A stretch of 64,000 bases of DNA from Amblyornis subalaris (lineage: Eukaryota > Chordata > Aves > Passeriformes > Ptilonorhynchidae), in the NCBI GenBank assembly GCA_018881555.1, contig JACAXG010000065.1, positions 767,042 to 831,041 of the forward strand, given 5' to 3'. The notes below the pieces were generated by a model that saw nothing but the letters and a program-made list of their open reading frames with translations, was not told the origin of the DNA and ran no database searches. The translations under genes were made by a program, and so were the position numbers. Positions 49,991-63,195 of this stretch are shown here, piece after piece (the first letter of the stretch is position 1; the number at the start of each line of letters is the position of its first letter).

Positions 49991-50425
49991 AATCAAAGAG
50001 TGATTTTGGTTGAAAGGCATCTCCAGTAGCATTTACCCCAACCCCCTTCTCAGAGCAGGTCTAACCTTACCAGGTTTCTCCAGGCTAAGTGCAGTCCTGA
50101 GCACCTTGAAGGCTGGGGAGTCCACAACCTCTGGGGCCAACCTAATCCTCTTGGTAAAAATGTTTCTTTATATCTAAATTGAGTTTTTCATGTTCCAGGC
50201 TGTGCCTGTTGTCTCTCATCCCACTGTGCAAGAAGAGTCTGACTGCTTCCTCTCCATCATCCCATCAGGGATTTGTAGGCAGCAGTAGGGTCTCCCCAGG
50301 GGCTTTCTCTTCTCTGGTTCTTTCTGTTCCTCCCAACAGACCCCATTCTTCAGCCACACAGCCACCCTGCAGGAGCCAGCCCTGCGAGAGCCAGCCTTGT
50401 CAGCCGTGTTCATCCTGCCTGTGAC
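49991..50425 (-). mobile_element. CR1 LINE, truncated 3' end
   Basis: About 435 bases, minus strand. Plus-strand blocks in order are AATCAAAGAGTGATTTTGGT, CCAACCCCCTTCTCAGAGCA, a GGGGAGTCCACAACCTCTGG block, GCTGTGCCTGTTGTCTCTCA, AGAAGAGTCTGACTGCTTCC and GGGCTTTCTCTTCTCTGG. It covers part of the ORF2 end and the 3' untranslated region and is too decayed to code. The 5' limit near 50425 is approximate. Confidence 0.93.
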
Positions 50426-53400
50426 TCAATCAGACAAAAAGGTTGAATGCATAGGGAGGAGAGTAAATTGGATGTATGGGCCTTTGCTAATTCAGCTTTC
50501 TCTCACAAAAAAAATAATGTCTTTGAAATTTTATATCAAATCTTGCATTGATTTTTGGTGAGAATAACGAAAACTTGTTCCCCTGGCAGTTAGACAAAAG
50601 TAAGTGAAAGTATTCCTTGAATTGACTCAGCTTTTAGTGTTAAAAAGAAAAAGGGTGGGGTCAGAATGGAAAAATTGTGCATTGTATTATGCTTTGCTGA
50701 ATTCTAGCCATTGGTCAAAAGATTTTCCTAAACACAGATAACTTTGGGCTGATCTTACAGTGATAGATAAGCTGTAACTAAAGAAAATAGGGCTTGACTT
50801 TCTTAATCAGTAAAAATATGAGTGTATAAGAAAAATATTTCACAATAAAGATTTTTGAATAAGCTTTATATTACACTTGATGAAGGACATTTTTGTGTAT
50901 ACGAGGAAGGTAGATTAGTTATAAAACTATTTTTAAAATTGTGCTGACTGCATTTAAATTTATAATGTCTCTTGGAATTAAAGTATAAATATTTATGAAT
51001 TAATGTTATTAACTTCTGTAGCAAGTCAGATTTTACTTAAATATTTCTGAAGTAAAACTATTTCCTCGGATAATGGAATCCAAATGATTAAATAAAAATG
51101 TTCATTTATAAGAAATATCTAACACGAAAGTTTGCAAATAGTTGTTTTCTTTGGTTTTCATCCTTTATTACTACATATCATTATAAGATGTGAGCTGAAA
51201 AAGGTCATTTGTAGTATGACAAAGCTGTTCAACCAGTGAACTAAGCCCTTAAATTATATGGAATATTAGAATAAATTTTGTCTGAACAAATCAAATTTAA
51301 TCCCCCCAAGAGGGCTGACTTTTTAAACATTAAATAAGACCAAAGGAAATATCTTTAGAACTTGAATTAGTCTTTTAGTCTATTGTTGCCTTTCATGAGT
51401 GTCAATTGCCATGGGACCCAAGAAAGGAATGCCTCTTATACGGAAACTAATGGCAAATAATTTCTTAAAATGTCCTTTTCATACACATAAAAATATATTT
51501 TTGTCTGTGTAACAGGCTAAATGATATGGAAGAAATCTGCAGAGAACTATTAGCAAGTATCAGCAATTTACAACTGACTACTAAATTACTACTTAATGGC
51601 TATTAGAAGTTAGCTAATAATACATTAATCCTTATTCATACAAGATATTGAATTACATATAACTGAAAGCTGTTTATATGCACTGATATAGATATGATGT
51701 TACAGGATAAAATGCAATTGGTTTCAGAGTCTTTCTAGTTCACATACCTGTGATACAGACATTATAGATTATTGAAAAAGTCAAAAATACGAAGTAGCAG
51801 TTTTATACAGTAGCCAAGTTTTCCAAAATTTCTGTTTTAGGCCTTTTCTCTTCTGTATACAAAATAGACTGAGAAAGTAGGATTTAAAATGAAACTCTAC
51901 AAACAGCATTTTGAGGGCATGGGGGGTGTTAAGTTAAAAGAAATAAATAGTTAAACACACATATGTGTATTTTCCCCAGAAGAAAAGGAAAATAAACAAA
52001 AATACATAAATAAAAAATTTTCCAGGGCTGGAAAAACAAAACATGTTGAGAAATTTTTTTTCTGTTTTACCTGGAGTCTTTTGTTTTGTTGGGTTTTTTG
52101 TGTCCATTTTCCTAAAGAAAAAACTTATTTCTTATATGAAGTAATTTTAATAGAAATATTTATCTTTATCAACTTGAAGTGACAAAAGTTTCCATTTTAT
52201 AGCCAAATCTTGGCAAATCATGACAAAAAATTACATCCCTTTTTCTGCTTTTTTCTTTTTTTTTTAACAAAACCACCCAATACATGTGGTTCACCCCATG
52301 GTGGTTCAGAAGGTGGCACTGTTCTCCCTGTTGAGTTTAAATGCTTGTGTGGTGTATTGGGACAGGGAACAGCTGTCATTTAATGAAGTTATATGAATTC
52401 CTTCCCCATCCATTAGTGCGTATGTCAAGGAAACGGAAAAATAAAATGTATTTTAACACTTTGCTTATTACTGACTGATATGAGTCAAGTAATACGCTAT
52501 TACAATTTCAATTGTCTCTTACCTGCCTCTCTGTGCTTATAGTATGTAAATAACCCCTGTTCACATTATGGAATTACAGATTACAAAATTTCATTATGAA
52601 CATCTTTTTTAAATTGTTTTATCATGGTCAGCCATTTGTTATATGGTCCATTATGTTCATTCTGCCCACAAGTATACACCAAACTCAGTAAAGAGAGCAG
52701 CCCCTGATTACCTCCTAATTCACCCATGTAAATTATTCTGCTATTGCTCTCTGTAATAAATAAAAGACTATTTACAGTTTTCATAAATGAAAAATAATCC
52801 ACTTTCTAGCTGTAATGTGTTAACTGAAAAACTGTAAAATAACAGATGTCAGTGCAGATTGGATTTATTTTTCCAATATGCTTTCAAATGAATGAATGTG
52901 AAACTGTTAATACTTGTTGTATCTCAGAAAGTTGGTTATATTTACATGGTTTTAATGTCTGGGGTTTTTTCAATGTTAGCACTGCAGTCACATATGTGGG
53001 AGGTAACTGATGTTTGGCACTCGCCCAAAAGGGGCTATCCGCTATGAGGCTGTCATTTAGGATGACAGCCGTCCTTTCTTTCCTATTTATTTTGTGATTT
53101 CATAAATCAGATCTTTTTTTTTTTTTTCCGAATTAGATACTGAATGCAGTATTTCTACTCACAGTAGAGCTCAATAGTCAGATAAATGGTCTAACAATAC
53201 TATGTGGGCAATGAAAAATGGTATCCTTTTCCAGGAAGAATGACATTCTGGTCTCTTACAGCAGTCTTTCTTGTATTGTTGTTGAAGCTGTACAGACACA
53301 TTTTCTTCTTGATGAAGATAAAGAAATACATTCGTTCATGGTTCATTACTCGTAGGCATCTTGAGAATGTGATAAAATGAGATTCACTAGCAAACCAATC

Positions 53401-56400
53401 TGCAGAGGTTATGGTCAGGAAAAATAACATTGTAAAGAGTAATGTTCTATTACTGTGAATCTACACCCTTGGATGCTGTGGAGTCACGTATACTTATATT
53501 AATGACAAAGGCTTTTTTTTTTTTCACTTCTGTGTTTTAGTATCAATGCAGTTATGGAAGAATGAGCTGAGTTGGTCTGCAGCTTTCCTTCTACATCATC
53601 CACACTGTCAGCTTAGTTCTATCTGCAGAGTCCTCATTACAAAGGGGAGTGGAAGGAATGAACAGATTGCTTTTTTCAGATTCCAGATGGAGTTTGTAAA
53701 TCTGACAGGTGAAGAAGAGAAATGAGTTGGAAAGAAAAAATTTCATACTTGTGAAATTACAAAAATCTGTGTAGAAACTCTTGAGAAAATGAATATTAGA
53801 CAAAATGGGGTTGTAAATTATACCTTTCCTGAATATAACAGCATCTGAGGGGTTAATCATTCAAAAATGGTTGTAACTGACACCCGGATAATGTGCAATT
53901 GGAAATATGTCAAATGAATACCAGTTAAGATCCTTGTCCATGACCAGAGTACTTTGCATAAAGACTTGTGCTATTAGGTGTTTCATCTGAACTTAATTTT
54001 CTTGTAACTTCCATGTATAAAATGTTTCTGTGCTATAGAAATATGAATCCCACAGATACAGCTGACTTTCTTGTTTTTAAAATTCAATCATCTAATGTGT
54101 TTTCACGCATCAAATAACTTTACAAGGGCCACACAGAACACCACACTTCTTGCTTTAGTTCACGTAAGTTCTTAAGATTTTACACAACGTAGAATGCTGG
54201 GTTCCTTTGCAGCCTTGCAAGCATGAGGCTGCAATTTTCCAGATATGGGTATTAAACTACACTGCACAGGTGTCTAACCAGGTAGCTCCCCAGCTTCAGG
54301 TCAATAGTTATTTGCTTGCTTGCTTCGTATCTGACTGTGCTGCTTATTTGAAATGAACCAGATAATACAATAAATAAATACAGCAGTTGGTTTATATGGA
54401 ATCATACTTTCCATTTTGCACATTTGCAGATATTGCAGGCAATGGAAAAGAAGTCAGCTTCAAAGCTTAAAAACTAAGGTTTATGCTACCTTAAAAAAAA
54501 TTTCTATATTTCCCCAACATATTTGAAAAGCAAAAGGTAAGGAAAGAGCATGGAAAAAAACAATTAACATGTGATAATTAAGTATATAGGACTGAAACTC
54601 AAATTTTCTTTATTAGTGTGAATAAGTATGCAGATTGGTCTCTGCAAATCCAAGCTAAGCAGCTATGCAAAACTACTGGCAGCAGCAGGTAGAGATGAGA
54701 TATATGGAAGCATATGGGGAGTGTGGAGCAGGTTTGTGGAGCAGTTGAGGAGCTCTGAAATAAAAGTTTGCTGCTTGGTAGGCTATCATAGAAAGACAAA
54801 CTAGATTACACATGTGGTTCCTTCCAGTCCTATTTGGCAACTGTTGAAATGAAATCCCTGACCATGCTGAAGTATTTACATTCATTTGAATATTCCTGGA
54901 TTTACTTTTGTAGACAGTCTGTTGTGTTCCTGTCTCTGAATTTGCCTACATATTAATGTAGACATATATACACACTATATCTATAAATATAATACAAAAC
55001 ACCTATAGATATATATACTATATGCACAAATATATGCACAAATATACATACTTCCAGATTACAGTGTGTCATGATAGAGCCTTTAGCTGGCTTGTAAGCC
55101 CCTCCAGAGCACAGGGAGGTAAAATAAATATTAGGTAAAATAAATACCAATATGTCACTGTGTTGAGCACTCCAGTACTTTAGAGCATTTGACGATTCAC
55201 ACTAAAAGTAACTCACAGAAAGTCTTTCATATCACTTATGATCCAGGCTCTGACCTTCATAAGAAGCAGCATACAAAAAATATTTTAATTTCGTTGAAAG
55301 GAAATGAAATATGATTATTGCGAAACTAAGCAACTGAATTTTGCACAATATATGCTTTTATAGAATTTCTTCAAGATATTAAGAAAGAAAACTTACTTTC
55401 TGTTAGCCTCACGCTTTTGTATTACACCATTAAAATGAAAATTTAAAAATAAATCTAATTTCCTTTTCAATTTGTTCATCATTTTTCCAGTTTTTGTATA
55501 CCATTATTCTTGAAATAATTTATTAGTGTTGCATTTTTTTATTGTGAGTTTTCTTATTGTGTGTTTCACTTGATTTTTCACACAGGAGCTGAAAATTGAA
55601 ATAGAAGGAATATTCCATAGGGTCAGTGGAAATGTTTATCTAATCCTTGCAGTGGCTGAGAGTGCATGTAGAAGAGTACAAGAACCAGGGCATTCATATG
55701 ATCCTTTCTCTTTTGGATTCTGGAAGATCAATAAAACAGGAGGTTTAAAAGCAAAATTTTATTTTTAACAGCTATAAGTGGAACAATCTTCCAAGAGTTG
55801 TCTTCCCCTATTGTCTTTTAACATACGAAAAAGATTTGTGTTTATTTTTTACTTATAGTGCTTTACCCTCCAGCCTTTGTATTAGAGACTGAATCAAGAT
55901 GACTGTACTTCTCCCTAAAAGAACAGCCCCAGAAGCTGTGACTCCATCAAACAATGTCAAAGCACCTACAAAAAACTGATATGTAAAAACTATTTCTATA
56001 GTCTGAAATGGGTTCTTGTCAGGGCTTCAAAATCCGGATATAAATTTCTTCTGACCACAGAAGGCCCGCTTCTGGATCAGAGAAGAGCAAGTGCTCTCAA
56101 GGAATATGAGATTCATGATTTTGCTCTCAGTGGAGTGTAAACTGCTAAAGGCTGCATGCCTGCAGCCTTCATTCAGAAAGAACTCTGTCTCCTTTTTATT
56201 CACAGAGGGATATCAGTCTCCTAGATATCCTCAGGGTAAAAAATATATATATGCTGGGGAAATAAAGGTCTTGTCTCTGCCGCAGGAAAGTATTACGCTG
56301 ATGCTTTTAGAAACTGTGGAAGGATATTTATGACCTGCTATGCTGTCTTGTACACCATAAATTCTTCAGGTTTTTGTTACAAGATGTTAGTTTTGCTTTA

Positions 56401-59400
56401 GTTGGATTTAGAAAGACAAACTATTTTTTAGGCTAGTATTTCACACCTCTACTGTCTGCAAAGTATGCAACAAAAAAGGATTGTTTACTGCTTGAATCAA
56501 AGAATTCTTATTTCTCTTCCCATTTTCTATCTTTATGCCTTAATCTAAGATCTTTAGGAAACAGCCATATTATCTATTCTCACTGAGGCTCTAGGCAGAC
56601 ATTTATCAGCAACATGCTTTTGAATTCTTCAGTTTAATATATGACTGAAACACAAAGTGCCCTAACTGATTGTAGAAATTGCACCTTATATTGCCAGAAT
56701 AAAGCTTTTTTCATAGACTTAAGATGGAATCAAATGCTGCTGCATTTATATCCAGAGTGTGTATTAGAGTTAGGTAGTAAGAACTACCAGAGTTTCATTA
56801 ATTTTGTTTCCAACCAAAAAAGCATGCATTCTAAAAATATACTTAAAATATTACTTGGGCAGCCACTAACAGTGCTTGGCTTTGAATTAGTCACCACGTA
56901 CTGAGGGATAATTATAGCACTTAGAGTGACTGTGAGGAATTGTGGCTCTCATTGCTGAAGCAGAGATAATTGCTGTGAACAGACTCTCCACCCGTGCCAT
57001 TTTATAAACACTCAGTTTGGGAGAGTGGTGAAGAGATTGCTTAGATTATTTCTGCAAAAGCATGTCCACGGGTTCAGAGTCTGGAGTATTAAGAGGAAAT
57101 TTGTTTCAGTGAGATCAGTGGTAATTTTTTTCTTCGATAGCTATGTCTTACTCTACCAAACTATCAGAGGCTCAAATGTGCTTATCAGTCCATCTCCCCA
57201 GTCTTAGTAGCATCCATCTGCTTTCTGCAGAAATATCCCCAAAGGCTCATGATCTCCTCATGACCCTCCCCTCTCTTTCCATTTCAGTCCCAGATGTCCT
57301 TACATGCACCAAAAAAGCCACACAGGAGCTGAATGAAAAACAGTCGTCTCCTTTTTGAGGCAAACCCTGCATTTCTGGTATCTAGCAACTGATTGACATG
57401 CACAGGCCTTTTTTTTTTCCTCAGGATATGAATGCCTCCATCATACGCCTATATGGGAATATTTGGCATATAAAAAGTTCTTAGGCAGTCCCCACAGATG
57501 CCTTGATCACCACCATACTTTCTCTCCAACTTTCACCAAGACTGGAACTGTACACACCAGCAATCTGCTCTATGCAGACTGCAGATAAAAAATGCATCCA
57601 AGGACTCTAATGTTTGATGAAGGTGTTGCCTAGGCTGGTGCCAGAACATGTTCTAGAGAACTTGCTGTTGTTTCTCTGTCCCCTTGTCAATCCCATAAGC
57701 CTTTTCATGTTTTTCTCAAAATCTCTCTTCTCTCTTTCCCACTTCCAGAATTGCCAAGACACATCTCCGAATTTGGCAGTAAATTCTCCAAGGAAAGAAT
57801 TCACCTATATTTTTCTCCAAAAGCAGCACAGTGTGTGGGGATATACTGAAAAAACTACTTCGGCAGTGTCTCTAATGGCTTCTGCACACTGTTGGCCTGC
57901 AGTGGCACTCCTGCAATATGGAGAGGGATTTCACATGCAGAAGAAAATCTGGGTGGCATGGAAGTATGAAAAAGCACATAACAACTGAAAAATTCCCAAG
58001 TAGTAAGTCATACATATGATCACTGAGCTGGCCTAAGGAACTGAAGCACTCAAAGCACTTCTGTTTCAGGTACAGACACTTGGACACTGATGTCAGATGT
58101 CCATGACAGTTTCCACAATGCCAAGAGAGTCAGCAACAAGCTTGTGCAGAGCTCACTACTCATTCTCACTAGGACAAACACAACAAATTAGCATACTTTC
58201 TTAGACCAAGAATAGAAGATGAAGGCACTTCCTTTCCTCTTTCCCCACACTTACATTTCTCAGCCTTTCCTACTTAGCTAATGGAATATCTAGCATAACC
58301 ATGTTCTCTCCTTCAGAAACCCAAATGTCCAGTGTGGAGTTCAGCTGCCTAAAAGACCAGCATCTAAACTTCCTTCTGGAAATAAAAATACACCCCCATA
58401 GTCCCCTATCATCATCCAAGGCAACACAAGAAATATTTTCAAAATATGACCACGTACTGAAATTACTTTTTTGTCAGACACAATATGAAGCTGTCTTAAA
58501 AATACAGTTCTGATTCAAAGTGCTCTTCATTGTCTGGAATGGAGTATGGAATTTTAACTTATTGTTTTGTGATTTTAGTATCATGTAAAATATTCTATTG
58601 TTAGACTTGTCTACCTCTGAAAACTTAGTCTGAGATCCTGTCCCATCCTTCATTTGATCAGGAGAGTGTACATTATTTATTATAGACACAGTGTTTTTAA
58701 GGCAATTTCATCTTATTTGCAGATTTCCACATTTCTGAAAAAAAGCAAAACACAGGGTTAGTACTCTTTTATGCACATTAAACAAACCATATTTTTAATA
58801 TCTGAGAAAGAGTTTTCATATATGATGTAATGTCAAGAAGTGGTTTTTTCAGCCCAGTCAGCAAAATTAAGTTCTAATGGAATTAATTATCCCTCACATG
58901 AGAATCAAATAATGGCAAGGTGGCATCTTAAGAGGCAGAAGCATAATTTTAGACATTATTTGATATGCTTTCTAAATTAAAAATCACATTAAATAATAAT
59001 ATTTATTGTCTATATACAATTTTTATTCCTAGACAAGTTGTCGTAACACAAAATGTCAATTCCCAACTATTAAAAAACATTACTTCTTTGTTTGCATTTT
59101 GTTTCCCCTTGAAATGACATTGCTAAAAATATATTTTTGGGAGTAGTTTTCAGTGTGTTTCAATATTATGTGTTTCTTCCACGGGGTTTTCACCTTGAAA
59201 TCTCCACACTTCACTCTGTCTGTTTTGAATATTTTGTGCACACTACGAAGGTACACTATATTTTTAAGGAAAGACACCTATGGTCCTTTGTTGCTATATC
59301 CTGTTTGCAACGTTCTGTAAATAAAAATTACATAAAACTCAAACGGTGGGTTTGTGGGTTTTTTTTCCTTATTTCTTCTAGTGATTATGCAAAAGCACTG

Positions 59401-62400
59401 ACATCAGTATCCGTACCATTTACAAAAAGGACTTCAATAATTTTAACTTAAGGGAACATGCTGGTTCTAATACTTAATAGCTAATAAGTCAATTTAATAC
59501 AGACTCTGTTCAGCTTGCTTTCAATTTTCAACAATTAGTTGATCAGTTGTGTTTTTTAAAAAATCTAATTACAGTGTTAGGTAACAGCTGTAGGGACATC
59601 TTGGATGTTTATAACCAATCCTTAAGTGTTGAAGATCTCTTTACTCATCACTGAAGTCTGAATAAATATGAAATAAAAAACTTTTATTTTTTATTGTCAT
59701 AGGAAAATTTACTGATTTACCTTAACTAACATCTTGAACATAGAATGCCCAATAAATATTGAGTGATTTAAATGTTGCTTTACTTTGGACTGTCAGGATT
59801 AGTAGCTCTTCAAAAGAGTTCCTTCAAGAGAGCTTGGGAGATCTATAAAAAACACCAGAACATTTGGGTTAGACCAATTACAGTCTGAGTAAATTGTTAT
59901 ATTTTGAGTAAGTGATTCCCCTTCTTCTGGGTGCTGATTGGTGAAGAATTGAGAATTAAAAAGAACAGACAGTACAGGCAGCATCATGTAGGTAACCCAG
60001 ATACAACCGGGGTGAGAGAGCACAAAGATGATCCCTTCTATATCTGTCACTCACAAAGATGATGGGCAAGAGCTTTTGAACTGGTGAATGCCACCTCCTG
60101 AATTACTTTGTCAGATGATAGTCAACAGTAGGCTTTCTGATTGCCGGAAATGTCAGCTGTCTACCTCATCAGCTAAAGGGGGAACTCAGCACAGATTTAT
60201 GCGCGTGGGCATCGACTTTTTCATCTGGAAGCTGTCCCTTCACTGATGGCCACACTTCAGTGCTCAGTATTGTCCCCAGGCTCCAGACACTACTTGGTGT
60301 TGGTGTCTGGGTGTTTATGACAGAGACATCTGGCAGTCAAATGCATCGGCTGCACTGCCAGCTCTGTTCCCTGCCTACCACTCCACAATTTTTGGAGAGC
60401 TGAAAGCTGTTCCGTGGCTGCGCAGCTCCATTCCCAAAGCCCAGCTGCTCTCAGGTTGCAGACCAGAAAGGTTTCTAAAGAGCTCACTGAAAATAACCGG
60501 GCTGAAAGGTACTGGTGTTCTGATAGTGATGTGGTTCTTTATCAGGGGCTATTTTTGCAGGGCTAAGCTAAGAAACAGGAGAGCCTAGGAACCAGCTGCC
60601 AAAAGTCTCCTCAATGTGCCATGCAGATAAGCAGAGGAAAAACACCAGGCAATCTGGAATAGCTCCCACGTACCCACAGAGCATGCAGATGTAAGTGCCA
60701 TAGTATGAGCTTTTCTGCATTCATACCTAGTCCTATTCAAATCTGCACTACTTAGTGCTGTGAGGGCATAGGAATCCCTTTTAAATGAACATGAATGTAT
60801 GGCCCTAGGTACTAATTGAATCCTTTTTCTCCTAAAAGTTTTTCCCTAGTTTAATTTAGTTTTTTTGTTATGTTAAATACTCCTTCTAGCTAAAGTTCCC
60901 TGACTCAGAATTCTCAGTATCAACACCTGAGAACAAAATCACAGATCAGGATCTTGAAATCAAATGTGTTCTGAAAACCATACAGAAATCCATGAAGTTT
61001 TATCCATAAAGTTTTCAATTTAGTTCATTTAAACTGCCTTAACCTCTTAAAGGACATTCTGTAGTTATCTGTATATCATTCTATGTATTACTGCAGTGAA
61101 CTCTGTTATCTTGGGGAGAAGGCTTTACCATTATAAGCACTTGTATCTGCACTGTTGCACACAAGAATATTAAACACATCCAAATAAAAGATGGTAGCTG
61201 AAAAGAAAAAATGTCTTTTGTATTTGATTTACTGACTGTAAGCAGTAGAAGAGTGCTGAGGTTTTTAAATCCTATATCTATGAGAAAAACAACAGCTGAA
61301 AAAAATGTTTTTCCAGTTGTAGAAAGATTTTTTACTGGTACGCAAGCAAAGTATTTGCTGTAATGAAAGGAAAATGGATTTTTAAAAAAATTGAGAAGAT
61401 TTCAATATGAAACGAGAAGTAAATTCATTGAAATTAGGCAGCTACAAGAACAGAGCAAAGTCAAAGTGCACATTTCAGAGTAAGACCAGCACATCCTGAT
61501 TATCAACATTGATATGCTATGGATAAACACAAGTTAATTGCAGTAACATTCTCATTCACAGAACACCAACTTTAAAAACTAGCGTTTGGATATCAACAAG
61601 AGTGTATCATTTCATGTTTTTCTCTCCCTCAATTGTCCTTTTTATTTGAGGAATTTTTGGCCTGACTACTTTCTTCACTTCCTCTAGAAGGAATCAAGCC
61701 TTAAGAGACAGCAGTTGCACAACATGGATATTTTATTTCTTTTTTTTTCCATCTTTAAAAAAAAAGTTTACCTTTAAAAAGCAAACAAATACAACAAATA
61801 CCCAACACTTTTTTCACTTAGACAAGATTGTGGCAATGAAAGCTGATTTTAGTGCTTCTTATTTAGACACTAAATTGCCCATAAAAGAGATAATTTATCC
61901 TAACTGTTTGCCAGAGATATGCAGGTTAAAAATACATGGTAGTGAAACAAAACACATGATGACAATCTGCCAGATGACAAAGAAATGGCCTAGAAATGGA
62001 AAAGAAATGAATTCTATGTACAGTAAGTTTTTCTCACCTGCTCTCATTTTCTACATAGATTTTCTTTTTCCAGTTATCCTGTACTATAGCATGATTCAAA
62101 AGCAGAATAGGTAACAAAATGCAGTGTTAACTGCAAGTTAGAGATATGCTGCTAGATCTGGGATTGGTGTTTGGGGTGGTGGGAGGGATTGTTTTGTAGG
62201 AAACAAATTCTAGATTTCATCCATTAACTGTATTCATCATTATTTCTGTTAATTAACAATAGAATTTGTTAACAAATTATCAAACAAAAGGCAATTCTAT
62301 TATTTTGTATATCATTAGTTTGAATACCTCACAGGAAACATTTATGGTAACAGTACTCAATGTACTTTGAGAACTGAATTCAAGAGGTTGGTTGGTTTTC

Positions 62401-63153
62401 ATATTATCTCTTTTCTTTCATAGACAGATGATGTTTTACTATTTTTTTTCTTCTCTTAGTTTGCAGAAAGTAAAAGTTAGGGAAGAAAAACAATCTGGAA
62501 TCCATTGCTTAAGAAAAAATTAGATCATTATTAGAACTGTTAAAGTCTAATCAAGACAAAGTTTAAATTGCAAGGAGGTTCTGCCTAACTTATGCTGAGA
62601 AATGTTTATAATGAACATCAATAATGACATGAAAGAAAGTTAGTCTGACTGTTGTTACTATTATATGGAGAATGAAAGCTTTTCAGAATAAACTGCACTT
62701 TAAAATTAATCTCTGAGTATTCAGAAGAGCAAATTTCAAGTACTTGAAAAGTTTATAATCCTTCTTGGGAAGTTAACATCACTGGCCACATATAGGTGTG
62801 CAATGAAACTAATTTTCTAATACTAAAGAAAAGTATTCTTTTTTAAATCCTCAAGACTATAATAAAGTACCTTTCCATTACTTGTGCTCAAATCCTTCAA
62901 ATGCAGTATTGTAAATACATTAACTTCTCCCTCCCCAAATTGATTATGCCTCTGTGCAATGACTACAGCTATTGAATCAGCATTTTTAGTATTTAAGTAT
63001 TTAGTATTTAGTATTTAAAGAAACCTGATGGTGTTATCACCTGTATTATTTGGGAAGTGATTTAGGGTCAAAACCCACAGTATTGACTAGACTCCGGCTT
63101 TGAAAGAAATAAACAAACCGAACATCTATTGCTTTTTCTTTCTGTGCATACAT
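50426..63153. other. Long stretch without recognised interspersed repeats or genes
   Basis: Across 12.7 kb I recognise no CR1, LTR or coding exon. Low-complexity parts are TA-rich sequence at 54955-55050, poly-T runs at about 53114-53128 and 53512-53524, and a short TAGTATTT-type tandem at 62987-63018. The longest open frame (57614-57988, 124 codons, +) resembles no known protein. The part 60090-60560 is richer in GC. Absence of recognised repeats may reflect selection on an intron or regulatory region, or just old, unrecognisable elements. Confidence 0.55.
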
Positions 63154-63154
63154 N

Positions 63155-63194
<40 letters not shown>
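63155..63194. repeat. (TG)20 microsatellite
   Basis: Forty uninterrupted bases of TG directly after an ambiguous base at 63154. A pure repeat of this length is likely to vary in length between individuals. Confidence 0.97.

Positions 63195-63195
<1 letters not shown>

Noticed and set aside
53048..53070. 9-bp hairpin with a 5-base loop
   Set aside because: Arms of nine bases with a small loop are expected a few times in 64 kb by chance.
54601..54850. Possible CR1 or LTR remnant (TGTGGTTCCTTCCAGTCCTA)
   Set aside because: Only one short block resembles the CR1 3' end; the expected neighbouring blocks and the terminal repeat are missing.
56091..56333. Frame containing a Gly-Tyr-Gln-Ser-Pro-Arg-Tyr-Pro stretch reminiscent of CUB-domain starts
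   Set aside because: The resemblance is one short motif. Cysteine spacing and the rest of a CUB domain are absent.
57614..57988. 124-codon plus-strand frame, the longest outside recognised repeats
   Set aside because: An overlapping frame of 65 codons exists on the other strand, there is no recognisable domain, and the length is near what chance gives in a window of this size.
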